A DNA stretch of 64,000 nucleotides from Smallanthus sonchifolius (taxonomy: Eukaryota > Streptophyta > Magnoliopsida > Asterales > Asteraceae), in NCBI GenBank assembly GCA_023525975.1, contig CM042039.1:13422501-13486500 (forward strand). Direction: 5' to 3'. The position numbers and the translations under genes were made by a program. The stretch's first letter is position 1. Every line of letters begins with the position of its first letter. The notes below the pieces were generated by a model, which did not search any database, was not told where the DNA came from, and saw only the letters and a program-made list of their open reading frames with translations. Shown here piece by piece: positions 11,571 through 23,589 of this stretch.

Positions 11571-11787
11571 AATTTCGAGCAAAGGATTTCGCCAATGGTA
11601 TACATACCAATGGATTTGTTAGTCAATTTCGAGAAACAGGTTTTGCCATTGGTATACGTATCAATGGTCTTGACAGTGAATTTCGAGCAAAGGATGTTGC
11701 CAATAGTACCCGTACAAACAGTTTTGTAAATCAATTTCGTGCAAATGGTTTTTGCCGAAGGATTTCGTATAAATAGTTTTGACAAAC
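11571..11787 (+). repeat. 54-bp tandem repeat in LTR B (copy in 3' LTR at 19026-19242)
   Basis: Four units of 54, 54, 54 and 55 bp each start AATTTCG and share a central GCCAATGGTATACGTA-like core, with a partial fifth unit. The array lies between the GTTAG hairpin and the GAACTCACCAAC tail. Because the period is a multiple of three, both strands look open here, but this is not evidence of coding. Confidence 0.85.
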
Positions 11788-12070
11788 GATTTCGTAAATA
11801 TGGTTTTCCCAATTGTATTCATTTAAAACCTGTGAACTCACCAACACTGCGTTGACATTTTTGAGCAAGTTTTCCGGGTAATACATAGCTACGACATGGT
11901 TAGAATAGGTTAAACATTTGGATTAAGCCCTTAGAAGATGAAGACAGGTGTTCGACATATTTAGAATTCTTTATTTAGCTTCCGCTGTTGTGTAATGTTA
12001 CCAATCGTTACAACCTTAATTTATTTATTTATTTATTTATTAAGTAAATAAATTTGGGGGTGTGACATAT

Positions 12071-12083
12071 TGGTATTAGAGCC
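12071..12083 (+). other. Primer binding site of element B
   Basis: TGGTATTAGAGCC follows the 5' LTR after three bases and matches the Met-tRNA primer site with one change (C to T). Confidence 0.8.
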
Positions 12084-15000
12084 AATGGTTTTAGCGAATT
12101 AGGTTTCCTTAGTGACACCTAGGCTCTAACCAGACTCAATTAGGGACCAAGGTTTCTAAGACTTACATCACCTAAGACTTGAGTGTAGAAATTACAACCG
12201 TTGCCGGACAACTTGAGTAGAAAATTAGTGTATGTAGTTACACTAATACATAATACAATTACATGGCACACGTAACAAACATTTAACATGTACAACAATG
12301 TGGAAATAATAGACATCTACAACATTGCTCAACAAATTATCGCTATTCGGACTACAATCAAGGATGACGGGTACCCAGCACACTGTAGCCCTAGAAGATC
12401 GAGTTACGAGCTGAGCTTGGACGACGATGGTAGAAATCACCAGTTACCGATCTTGGTATCACAACAGGTTGAACCCGTACCTGAATCGGTACCTGCACCA
12501 CACCTACAACTACTACATCTGTGGAGCTAGTTTCCTCATCTGACATATGTAGTCTTCATACGGTGTGGTATGCATACCCTCTTCTGTGAATTGCTGGATT
12601 GGATGAAAAAGACCTTTGGCATGAGATGTGGCAAACGGAACTACCGATCAGAAGAGAAACCGAGGTGGATTTCAGGACTGAACGGGAGAGAACTTTACTG
12701 GGCAGGAGACCCATGAACTCACCAGGATAATGTGGATCCACGCGTACAAACACACTTGGAGCATGAGTTGCTCGACACTAATTTGAGAATCTTTGCCCTA
12801 ACCCAGTGCCCGACTTCCACCACACACGTCCTAAAAGACACCAATTGTGTCTCTCTACCATTAACTCTATCCAGCAACAGCCTTAGTCGGCATATGCATG
12901 AATATTGGTACGCATGACTAAGAGTAGTCTGATAGAACATACACGCTCTTGCATAAGAGTGCAACACGATGACACAATATAATGAACATTTAAGATCCCT
13001 TTCAACTAAGAACTTGGGATGGGAGAAACACTATAGGGACCATGCAAGGTAAATTATCATTACGGGTGCACACGTAATCATAATTTGTGGTGCATGAGAA
13101 CTCTAATGGGTCATACTGTCCAAAGCTAATGTTCATAATTAATCCGTAATCCTAATCTAAATTCCCTGTCACTCGATTAATGATCGGACCTTAACAATTC
13201 AAACCCCTTAGTTAGATATCCACAAAACATTCTCACGGTTCTGGAGGAACTAGAGAAAATCAAATTGGATTTAACCAGCCTTTGGTGGATCCTGAGCAAT
13301 GAAGGTTTTCGCTCACCCATTTCTACTTGTGAATTCATAACCTTTGAGATATTACTTTCCACGAAAACTTCATGTTGACTCTTACAACGATCAACACTTG
13401 CAGTAATTGCATAATTATTGATGGAAGATCACGGCGTAATCTCAGGGTCTATCTTACAATTTAGTATCACACTTACTGAAAATTACTGCAGAAGTGTTGT
13501 GCACTAACTTCTGTAATGGGATGGAAATTTATCTTGACTCTCCTATACGTGACACCTATAAGGTATTGTGGAAACCTGACCTGAGACAAGTGGATAATCT
13601 TACATCCTTTTGTACTTACATTTCCCAAAGGATCATTTTGTTGGTTGAGCCTCTGATCTCAGACCACATGAGAGACTTGTTCACACCTCTTACTCCTAGC
13701 CTTCCATACTAAAAGAGCTCTAGAGCATCTATTGTCAGGAATTAATGACTTCTTGACACATGCTCAGGTAGAATACAAAACTTCGACATTCAACACTCAT
13801 TACCCCAATTTTATAGCTTAAATCCTTGCGTTAAGGACTTTAAGGTTATAACCGATATGAGTGAAATACGTAATGGTAAACTACTAAAATACCATTCGAA
13901 TGTCAGTGAAGTTACAGACACACTGTAATAAAAGTTGTTGATAAGTTCTGAAAACTCCTGGTCCTTTCCAACCAACTTTGAGGGGAAATTAAGGACCAAG
14001 TTGAAAGTTGACAACTTTATCATTTGAAAGATGCGTCCTACAAACATAGGAATGCAATCTTAAAGATATATAGCAGTGTTCTATGGATTGTTAACCGTTC
14101 TAGGCTATACACTCCAAGGAAAATGGACAAAGGATGAATCATACTTGAACTTGCTTATCGGGAAGTCTACACCTATAAATTTTCTTTCGAGTTCTCAATT
14201 TCACTTCAAGTATTATATTTATTCCTCCCCAAAGATCTTTTGGGATGTCAATGCACTATTCTTAAGACACCTAAGGACACGACGTCCTCACATTTGACAG
14301 ACCCATAGTCAATTTCGGGGGACACTAATTCTATGAAACTATTTTCACAATCTCACTGTTTATTCCCCCACCTAGTCGAATTGTAAATTTTCCAAACGAA
14401 CATAGAACTTCTTAAGGCTTACATACCTTGTGGACATGATAATCAAGTAATAAATTCACAAAGCACGATATCACAACCCAAATGCCAGACTACAGTAGAG
14501 GTACGGTGCAAACGGTGGTTAATGAAGTATAGAACTCAATCTTCGCCAACGAAAGCTAGACTATTCTCAAACATTTTTCTTTGAACCCTATGAAGATGCA
14601 TTTATCTCTAGTATTTGATAAGCCAAATCAGCTATACTGTTCCTAAACACTTTGACATTATCTTTCTGCTTCATCTAGATTCACCCTCATATATAGATGA
14701 ACCACAGAAATCTTGACGATTCCTTGTTACTGTGAGATTTTTGTTGTTTCAAGCATAATTCGACATCTATTTCATTAAGGGTCAATCTAAACCAAGTTAT
14801 GAATAACATTCGTGATAGAATTACCCGTATTAAGATTTAACAAGACCAAGGTCAACCTTTGAAGATCATATCTTCATAAAACTTTATTCCATATCTTAGT
14901 TGTCTAAGTTGCTATCTAGATAACTACTAACGGTTCCTCTAAACCATTCCGGCTTATTTAAGAGAGATAGCATACAAGGATGTTATTTCTTGGAACTCAA

Positions 15001-15787
15001 TTAAACCTACATACTGATTTGATAGATGAAATGCCAAGTAGAATCTTTTGCCCTGAAAAGATTGTATGTATCGTGGCATCACCTAGTGGCAAGAAACAGT
15101 CAGATATCTGATTTCGAAGTAAGGCCTGAACATCTCATCAAATCGTCCGACATATCTTACTAGACTTCCGATAATTTCTTTTAAATTCTATCATGATTTG
15201 GTCTTCGTGTGTTAAAACATGTATACGAATAAAGTGTATGTGCCACATACATTCAGAATTTCACGTGCACGAATGCACCGTTTCCTTTTCATTACCCATG
15301 ATAATTATCATACGGTTCCACTATGATCAGAACGACCACGTAATTAAACTCATTTTCATTAATTATCATCGATCGAAGAAACTCTTAATCTCTCAATCAT
15401 TACATGGAGGTGATCTCACTTAGTGTAATCCCTTTTGCTCATGGGATTCTGGTAATGATTTTATCCTCTCAGTGTATAGTCGATGTCGTTACATTGTCAA
15501 AATATTCAAAGAATTCTCCTAAATCCACTCGTTTGAGATAACAGATGTTCAACGGTACCAATACACTGTTACATCATGCTATTATATCTAAAATCCCTAC
15601 ACATCCAATATCGTTAGTCGGTGAGTTATTCGCTTTACTTTCGAGTACCGAATACTAAGTGGATTGAATTAAAAATTCTCCCTATTATCTAGAAATGAAC
15701 TAAGAATACAAAAACTCTCATCCGAATAGAGTTAATCAATCCTGGAGGTTTAACTTAAATTAAGTTTCGAGGACGAAACTTCTTTAA

Positions 15788-15798
15788 CAAGGGGATAA
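15788..15798 (+). other. Polypurine tract of element B
   Basis: CAAGGGGATAA sits directly before the 3' LTR, the expected plus-strand primer position. Confidence 0.75.
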
Positions 15799-16536
15799 TG
15801 TGACACCCGCCATTTCCAAGTCAACATTCGTACACGACTTAAACATATTTACATCTTCATATTTCCTGCATCTTTCGAAATCACAAACTCGAACAATAAA
15901 AGTCAAGAAAACATAGTACGTCGATCGTTTCATACCTTAGTAATTATAAGAATTACTAGTTCATGCGGACGTAAAACCCATATAACGCGAACGATAGCGA
16001 TTAATTATTATAACGTAAAAATATTTAATTTTTATATACTATATAAACGTTCATGTCGAGGCGACTAAGTCATTAATATTTATTTCATGATACATATGAA
16101 AATCCTTGTAAAAATATTCCTACAGGTATTGTTGTATATTATTCTCTTAGGATATTTATAAATGTGAGTGCTGACATCTACAAGTAAAAATATATGTAAC
16201 TTGAACGTTTTTCGTCAAATTGTCCATTTACTATTAAAACTATGATTTTAGTGTCATTTAGAACGTAAAATAAATCACATTGTCGTTTAAAATTCTAAAC
16301 GGGACTCATACCGCTAATAATGCTAACAACTAGCTTTCAAATCTTCTCCATGATAACTAATATTCACACCATATTATCTTACTTCTAAATCTAGAGAAGA
16401 ACCTAACCATCTATCACATCCATCACTCCATCACCATCCATCCTTATTCATTCAAACTTCCATCCATAATCTAATCATCATGATTGGAGTGTATGGAGCT
16501 TGTTCTTTCACGACATGAACACTCAACATATCATAT

Positions 16537-16582
<46 letters not shown>

Positions 16583-16857
16583 GAGATCGTTAACGCGTCT
16601 AAACTACGAACGTAAATATAGGTATATATATATTATATACGACACATTTTAATTTATATTATGACGACCTTGAAATTTATTTATTGAGACGAGTATTTAG
16701 CGGGTATAAATTGTGGGTAGTGTACCGTATTGAACCACACACCACCACCTACTACACCATCATTTTTGTTTATACAACACTCCACTCAAGGAGTCTAATC
16801 TCCATAATTAAAGAGCTTGTTCATGTGTGCACTCCAACTCCACACACACACAAACAT

Positions 16858-16901
<44 letters not shown>

Positions 16902-19514
16902 GAGTGTAGCCTACAAAATTCAAATTTCACAATCTCTATATCACTCATCTCTCTCTCGGCTCACTTGCACCACACACACAAACACACTTTTTGCTTGACT
17001 TTTGACACAAAGAATCAAGAAGAATCCATCTCATTTGATGTTTAAAGAAGTATACAAGAGTTATTCTTGAGGAAATCGAGCTAGAAACCAAAGATCACAC
17101 GTCTCCCACTCTCTAAAACCGCCACCTTTCACTTCTTTGGGGTATAATCTCCTACAAACTCTTCTTTTTATCTAGATCCTACTTTGATGTGCATTTGTTC
17201 ACCTAAAAGTGATGAGTTTTCATAAAAACCTCTAAACTATATAATATAGCATATAACATGGGCTTGCTAAGTTAAATATATGTAATATATGTGTGTGTGT
17301 ATGGCGTATGCATGTATGTGTGTATATGTACACTTTTGATTCATTAAAGTTCACTAAAGTATAAGAGAGTTTAAGCATGTGTATGTTAATGTTTAAATCT
17401 TGAAAGATTATGGACTTTGGTCAACAAGACGTGTTAATATATGTAGATCTACTAATATGCGTAATATCGAACATGTAAACATGTATGGATATAAGTTCAT
17501 AATATGTATGTTGTCTCAAAATGGTTAAAATAATATACTTTGGGTCCATACATTTAGAGATTTAAAAACGTACGTTATGTGGAACTTGAATGGTAAAACG
17601 ACATAGTTTTGAAAGAATACTTGATTGCTTTTTTTATAACACATATGTGTATAGTTTGGTTGATTCAAATGAAAACGAGCTTTACAAAACAAGGACTATA
17701 TAACTATAAGTATATTTTAGGAAAACATAGTAACTTGTGTGGATGGTATTTTGGAAATATAATAATACTTTAAATATGTTTTTGGAGCGAAGTAAATATT
17801 GAAAAACCTACGTATGTATTTTGATAAAGAAAACCGTTAAACGGGTTCAAGTAGTTATTTTAAATAATCATAAGTCATATGATAAACTATGGATTTTGAG
17901 GACACGACATACATAAAGATATCAAATTATTAGTAAACATACGTTTTGCTAAGAAACTCATTTACGTTGAAACCTTAACAAATAATTCGTGTCTTTTGCC
18001 AAAACGGGTGTTTATATATAATTATATTCGCGATAAACCCAAAAGTTAAATAAAAACGTATGTTAAGAAATATAAAAAAATTAGTAATATTATTTCCACT
18101 TATACTACGAGAAATGGAATATTTCTTAAAAATAGTTATATATATATATATATATACTCTGAAAGTGTATAACTACTTGACGATCATGACTTATATTCTT
18201 ATACTTATTGTGCGAGTATAATACATGTATAGATAGTTATATGAACAAATAAATATTAATCACCAACAAGTCGTAAAGTACGACATTTTCTTAAACGAAA
18301 ACCCTTCCCAACTAAACCTAAAATGATGGGTGAACAACTTGCACTCGAGATGTCGTTTCTCAATTCTAAGACATATGTTGTATTAAATAGGGCACGAGTA
18401 GTCACGTCTCGCTTTTACAATTATATAGTTGCTAGCACTTACACACTGAAAGACCATCAGGTGAGTTTTACGACCCCTTTTAGTTTTTTTAATGTTTTGT
18501 AAACATGGGGGATCATGCTTATACGAAATATTTGAAAGAATGAAACATATTTGTTTACACACCGGATAACATGAACATTTTGGTTTAATTTCTTGTGAGT
18601 TTCACGACCTTTTTTTATTGTTTTCTATTTTGGGGGAAAAACATGTTAATTTCAAACGGTATGATAACTAGATAACGAGAAACAAGCATCTGATTCCCTT
18701 GTGAGCATGAGTTAACACTAAAAGGTCCTCGGTATTTCGAACTATAACCATTAGCTATGGACTTAGCCGTAGATCGATATGAATAGTAATATTTGGGTTG
18801 ACACCCCCAATCATGGTTAGTCGTGCTAACCTGACCAGCAGGGTCAAATGATTGCATATTAGGTCTTGTTGTTTCTCATTGTTTAAAGGAACAATGGGCT
18901 GGGGCAAAATTCGAGAATTCGTTAAAGGTTTGGTTATAGGCTTGTGCATCACATAATTCGTAAGTGCTAGCTAGACTTTGATGAATCAACCGCTAACTTG
19001 TTTTTCTTATCATATGCATAAAGCAAATTTCGAGCAAAGGATTTCGCCAATGGTATATATACCAATGGATTTGTTAGTCAATTTCGAGAAACAGGTTTTG
19101 CCATTGGTATACGTATCAATGGTCTTGACAGTGAATTTCGAGCAAAGGATGTTGCCAATAGTACCCGTACAAACAGTTTTGTAAATCAATTTCATGCAAA
19201 TGGTTTTTGCCGAAGGATTTCGTATAAATAGTTTTGACAAACGATTTCGTAAATATGGTTTTCCCAATTGTATTCATTTAAAACCTGTGAACTCACCAAC
19301 ATTGCGTTAACATTTTTGAGCATGCTTTCCAGGTAATACATAGCTACGACATGGTTGGAATAGGTTAAACATTTAGATTAAGCCCTTAGAAGATGAAGAC
19401 AGGTGTTCGACATATTTAGAATTCTTTATTTAGCTTCCGCTGTTGTGTAATGTTACCAATCGTTACAACCTTAATTTATTTATTTATTAAGTAAATAAAT
19501 TTGGGGGTGAGACA
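15799..19514 (+). repeat. 3' LTR of element B
   Basis: Collinear with 8284-12067. It begins TGTGACACCC and ends TGAGACA, where the partner ends TGTGACA. The TA microsatellites are much shorter than in the 5' copy, which accounts for most of the length difference. The hairpin stem is preserved with one loop change at 18816-18830. Confidence 0.9.
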
Positions 19515-20621
19515 AGCTTGTCAGAAGTTCCAGTGGTGAAGGAGTTTCGAGATGTCTTCCCTGAAGACTTGATGGGAGTACCATCGAAACGAGAGATCGA
19601 ATTCCAGATTGATCTACAGCCAGGAGCTCAGCCGGTTGCTAAAGCTCCGTATCGATTGGAACCGACAGAGATGAAGGAGCTCATGGAGCAAATTCAGGAC
19701 TTGTTAGACTTGGGGTTTATAAGACCAAATATCTCATCATGGGGTGCGCCGGTATTGTTTGTGAAGAAGAAGGATGGTAGCATGCGTATGTGCATCGACT
19801 ACCGAGAGCTTAATAAATTGACGGTTAAGAACAAGTATCCGTTGCCACGTATCGATGACTTGTTCGATCAACTACAGGGGGAAAAGTGGTTTTCTTGTAG
19901 AGATCTGAGGTCAGGGTATCACCAGCTGAAGGTTAGGGAGGAGGATATTACGACGACTGCATTTCAGACACATTATGGGCATTATGAGTTCTTGGTTATG
20001 TCCTTTGGATTGACGAATGCTCCGGCAGCATTCATGGACTTAATGAACCGCAAGTGTCTGCCAATGCTGGATAAATCGGTAGTTGTATTTATTGATGACA
20101 TTTTAATCTACTCTAAGAGCGAGGAAGAGCATGGAGATCATCTGCGAGAAGTATTAGAGACGAGAAAAGCTTTACGCTAAATTCTCGAAGTGTGCGTTTT
20201 GGCTACAGGAAGTGCAGTTTCTGGGGCATGTCATTAACCTAGAAGGGATTATGGTGGATCCTGCAAAGATTGAAGCGGTAGTGAAGTGGAACGCTCCTAA
20301 TACTCCAACGGAGGTGCGTAGCTTCTTGGGGTTAGCCGGCTATTACAGGAAGTTCATCAAGGACTTCTCCAAGCCGGCAACACCATTAACTAAACTGATT
20401 GGAAAAGGGGTGAAGTTTGCTTAAGGAGCGGATCAAGAGGGTGCATTTAAGGAGTTAAAGAAGCGGTTGACTGATGCGCCAGTGTTAACATTACCAGAAG
20501 GGACAGACGACTTAGTGGTGTATTCGGACGCGTCTTATTTGGGGCTAGGTTGCGTGTTAATGCAACGAGGGAAAGTTATAGCGTATGCATCAAGACAATT
20601 GAAGACACATGAAGTGAATTA
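19515..20621 (+). pseudogene. Gypsy C reverse transcriptase and start of RNase H
   Basis: This continues the gag-protease frame after element B. The RT lead-in VPVVKEFRDVFPEDL is at the start, with fingers/palm blocks through 20100 and the catalytic FIDD box at about 20089-20100. A one-base frameshift near 20157 moves the frame into the thumb (FLGHVI, LGLAGYYRKFIKDFS). A TAA at 20422-20424 replaces the usual tryptophan region. RNase H begins after that (YSDASYLGLGCVL, ASRQLK) and is cut at 20621 by element D, resuming at 27523. The enzyme cannot be made as written. Confidence 0.9.
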
Positions 20622-21919
20622 TGATCGGTGTCGAAGGGACCGGTCAAAGATAAAGAATTAGAGTGTCCTAATCACCTTAAACTAGTTAGGGTAAGAAGGG
20701 TGTCGAACCACGAAGAGTTTGTGGTCGGTGCTTAACTTCAATTAACAATGTGATTTATGAAGTTGCAATGGGTCTTTCTGACCAAACACAAGCAATGATT
20801 GAGGTGAAATTAACCAATCCAACAAGCAATGATTATCAACTAGCAAAACGATCACGAGTAATCAAGTAGCAAATAAACGGTTTAAGTTGTAAACAATAAT
20901 TAAAAAGGAATCACACCCGGGTTTCAAGTTCACAATTAATTAGGGATTATCACACCAGCATATGAGTTCAAACAATCAAATGGTTATCTAAATCAAATTA
21001 ACCAAATCTAACCAAGAACATCAACATTCATACATCATCGGCAAATAGTGCAAAACAATATTCACGAATGAAATCAAGACAAATGTATGCAATATAGAAT
21101 TAGATTAATCAATAGATTCAACAAAAATCGAAGTTCATAGCAATTATCATCTAACGGGGTCAATGGTGCAAGAATTTATCGACTCCCGTGAGTTCATAAC
21201 CATCCTAAACATAAAGATTCAAGTATTTCAATCCAAACGATTACAAGATTTGTTTCTCAAAGCTAGCATATGATAAAAAACCCTAAAAACTTACAAACAA
21301 TCAACCCGGGAATGATTACCGGTGGATTAGCCGCTCATGGCTGTGGAATTCATCTTTGATTCTTCAATTTCTTGATACCGATCTTCAATAATATGTTTCT
21401 AGCCTCCCAAAACTGTTGTTCCAAAGATGATTTTCAATTTGGGGAAGAAACCCCTAGTTAAACACTGAAAATCGGCTGTTTCACTAAAAATCCGCATTTG
21501 AAACGTAACCAGCGTAAGCTTACTCCGTCGAGCTGAAGCTACTATTCAAAAATGTTACCGGCGTAAGCTTACGCTCCTAGGGCATAAGCTTACGCTCCTA
21601 GGGTAATTCTTAACCAACTTTTTTAATCCGGCTTCTTGAGCTACCCAAGATTCATATATTATGGGTCTCGTAACTCTTTTTCTAGCTCGAGATATGCCTG
21701 TTTCAAGATTTAGCTTCCAAAACTTCCACATCAGCCTCCATCTTTTGCATAGTTTCCGATCCAATTCCTCTACTTCCTCTCTAATGCTTCCAAAACACGT
21801 ACTTAGCATCCAAACACCTATAAATCATAAACACATGCAAAGTAACGCGTTCCATGCTAAATCACATATAAAAGCATATAGTTAAGCATTATAAACACCC
21901 AACGAACACCTACACATCA
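20622..21919 (-). repeat. 3' LTR of element D
   Basis: On the plus strand it runs from TGATCGGTG to CACATCA. It carries three copies of the palindrome GCGTAAGCTTACGC (21512, 21561 and 21582, two imperfect), while the partner LTR has four. Confidence 0.9.
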
Positions 21920-23586
21920 CATCCCCACACTTGAGTTTTGCTTGCCCTCAAGCAAAGTCTTTTGCTTCAAATCCACATTACAAATTCTCAAACAATTGTT
22001 TTCACTAAACATAAGTTAAGGTCCAATGTCATGCAAGATTCATAAGAATTACACTCTCAATAGATTTACAATCCAACAAACAATCGATGACTTTTTAAAC
22101 AAAAGGAAACACTTGAACAAGGTTAACTCATATCCAGTTATGGCTTTGCATGCACACACCCCTCACGATCAATCACTCCCCTCGGTTTCATATTTGGACT
22201 AGCGATGATGTGCTAGTATTTTTCACTCAAAACCAAACAATGAACTACATTATCATAAGCTTGGATATTGATCACATCTCCTCCTACTAACACAACTAAA
22301 ACGCACAAATCAAAAGGTTTTTTAAGGGTTGTAATGTAGGCTAGGGTTGCGGGCATGGACAAGGATTTTTAAAGTGGCTAATGGTGAGTAGAATTCAACT
22401 AATGAAACTACAAAACAATTCTAAAACTTGCAAATTCCTATTATGGGTATAAATGACCCATCAACACTAAAGTTCTTATTTCTTCGAACTATCAAATGAA
22501 ACTTGAGTTAAACTGACCCAATAACATCTTTTATTGTAGCTCAAACTAATACTCAAAACCTTTAGGCAAATGTTGACCCAATACTATTTTTGTATTTCTT
22601 TTTCACATTTTTTTTATATCTCAATTACAGCCGCAACTACAACAATCTAAGTTAATTGAATTCCAACTCAAAGGTTTAAAAAGAAAAGGCTAAAAGGTGA
22701 ATGGGTTAATGTTGTGGGTTTTGTCAAAAGAAAAGGTATAGGCTCAGAATGGGCACCTAGTGGATATTAACGGGTAAAGGTATAAAAATGGCTAAAAATA
22801 AAAACGGTTTCTCCTAATGCCTTTATCATTTTTGTGCAATCAATTGGTTCAAGGTCTCAACATGTATCAACATTATGCAAGTTCTAAAATGTGAAATAAA
22901 GTGGTTCAAGGTCCCAAACCATAAACATCAACCCAAGCATCACCCAAGTTTCAAACAAAAAACACACAAAAATAAACAAAAAAAAAATAGTTCAATCAAA
23001 ACAACATAAATATGAGAAAAAGTACATGAACCTGATTAGAGGCGATCATAGAGTGCCTAAACCACCACCAAAAAAGGACTCGTAAGTCTTCCATGAGTCT
23101 TCCCCACACTTGAGTGTTGCTATGGTGACGAAACTAAAACACACAACACAAAACAAAACAAAGACAAAATAAAGACAATCACAAGCCGGATTGCCTCCCG
23201 GTTAGTGCTAAGTTTATCGTCCTTTGCCCGACATTACCTCCTTATGGAGGTTGAAACACAAACTTGCTTCTACTAGCTCCCCCACCACCTTGGTTGTTAT
23301 CACTCCAACTCCAAGTCTCCTCTCTTGTAAATTCCACATCAAACAAATCTCCTTTCTCGTTCGGATGTTGGATATGGTCGGGTGGCTTCTTTGCATCTTT
23401 CAACCTCTCAGTTTCCTTCTCGATTGCCTTCGACTCGTCTTTCACATTAAACTTGTCAAACATAATACCTTTCTTTTTTGTGTCACCCTCATTTGCCTTG
23501 GCACGAGGATGACACACGTTAGTAGTAACTGAGTTTTGAACATTTATTTTCAACCAAATGTGTAAATAAATTTGAAAAAATATTTA
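21920..23586 (-). other. Noncoding 3' region and polypurine tract of element D
   Basis: The polypurine tract next to the LTR reads CTCAAGTGTGGGGATG on the minus strand (21920-21935). A second PPT-like CTCAAGTGTGGGGA occurs at about 23102-23115. Between them no frame has retroelement motifs. RT and integrase would be expected here in an autonomous relative and are absent. Confidence 0.7.
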
Positions 23587-23589
23587 TGT

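Larger units (their letters stand above)
8284..12067 (+). repeat. 5' LTR of element B
   Basis: TGTGACAC...GGGGGTGTGACA. It contains CA and TA microsatellites at 9317-9424, a second TA tract at 10659-10700, the hairpin GTTAGTCGCGCTAAC (11361-11375), a 54-bp tandem array (11571-11787) and the tail motif GAACTCACCAAC near 11830. No genes are inside; the AC/AT-derived open frames are low complexity. Confidence 0.9.
12068..15798 (+). other. Noncoding interior of element B
   Basis: 3.7 kb between the LTRs. Longest open frames are about 80 residues and none shows gag, protease, RT or integrase motifs. An 80-residue frame at 12288-12530 cannot be assigned. The start holds the primer site and the end holds TTTCGAGGACGAAACTTC followed by the polypurine tract, both typical of gypsy elements. 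Confidence 0.75.
8284..19514 (+). mobile_element. LARD-like non-autonomous element B
   Basis: Two highly similar LTRs of about 3.7-3.8 kb (8284-12067 and 15799-19514) enclose 3.7 kb with a Met-tRNA primer site (12071-12083), a polypurine tract (15788-15798) and no recognisable gag or pol. Long LTRs, a noncoding interior and intact cis signals fit the LARD class (large retrotransposon derivatives), which rely on proteins from another element. It sits inside gypsy C between protease and RT without visible loss of C sequence. The 5-bp flanks (ATGGA left, AGCTT right) do not match. LTR differences are about 3% in the first 125 bp, less than for C. Confidence 0.8.

Noticed and set aside
11523..11812. 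68- and 85-residue frames present in both LTRs of B
   Set aside because: They follow from a 54-bp tandem repeat whose period is a multiple of three; no known domain, and LTR location.
13494..14297. Short frames in the interior of B as possible genes
   Set aside because: All are under 80 codons, without motifs, in a segment with stops in every frame; consistent with noncoding DNA.
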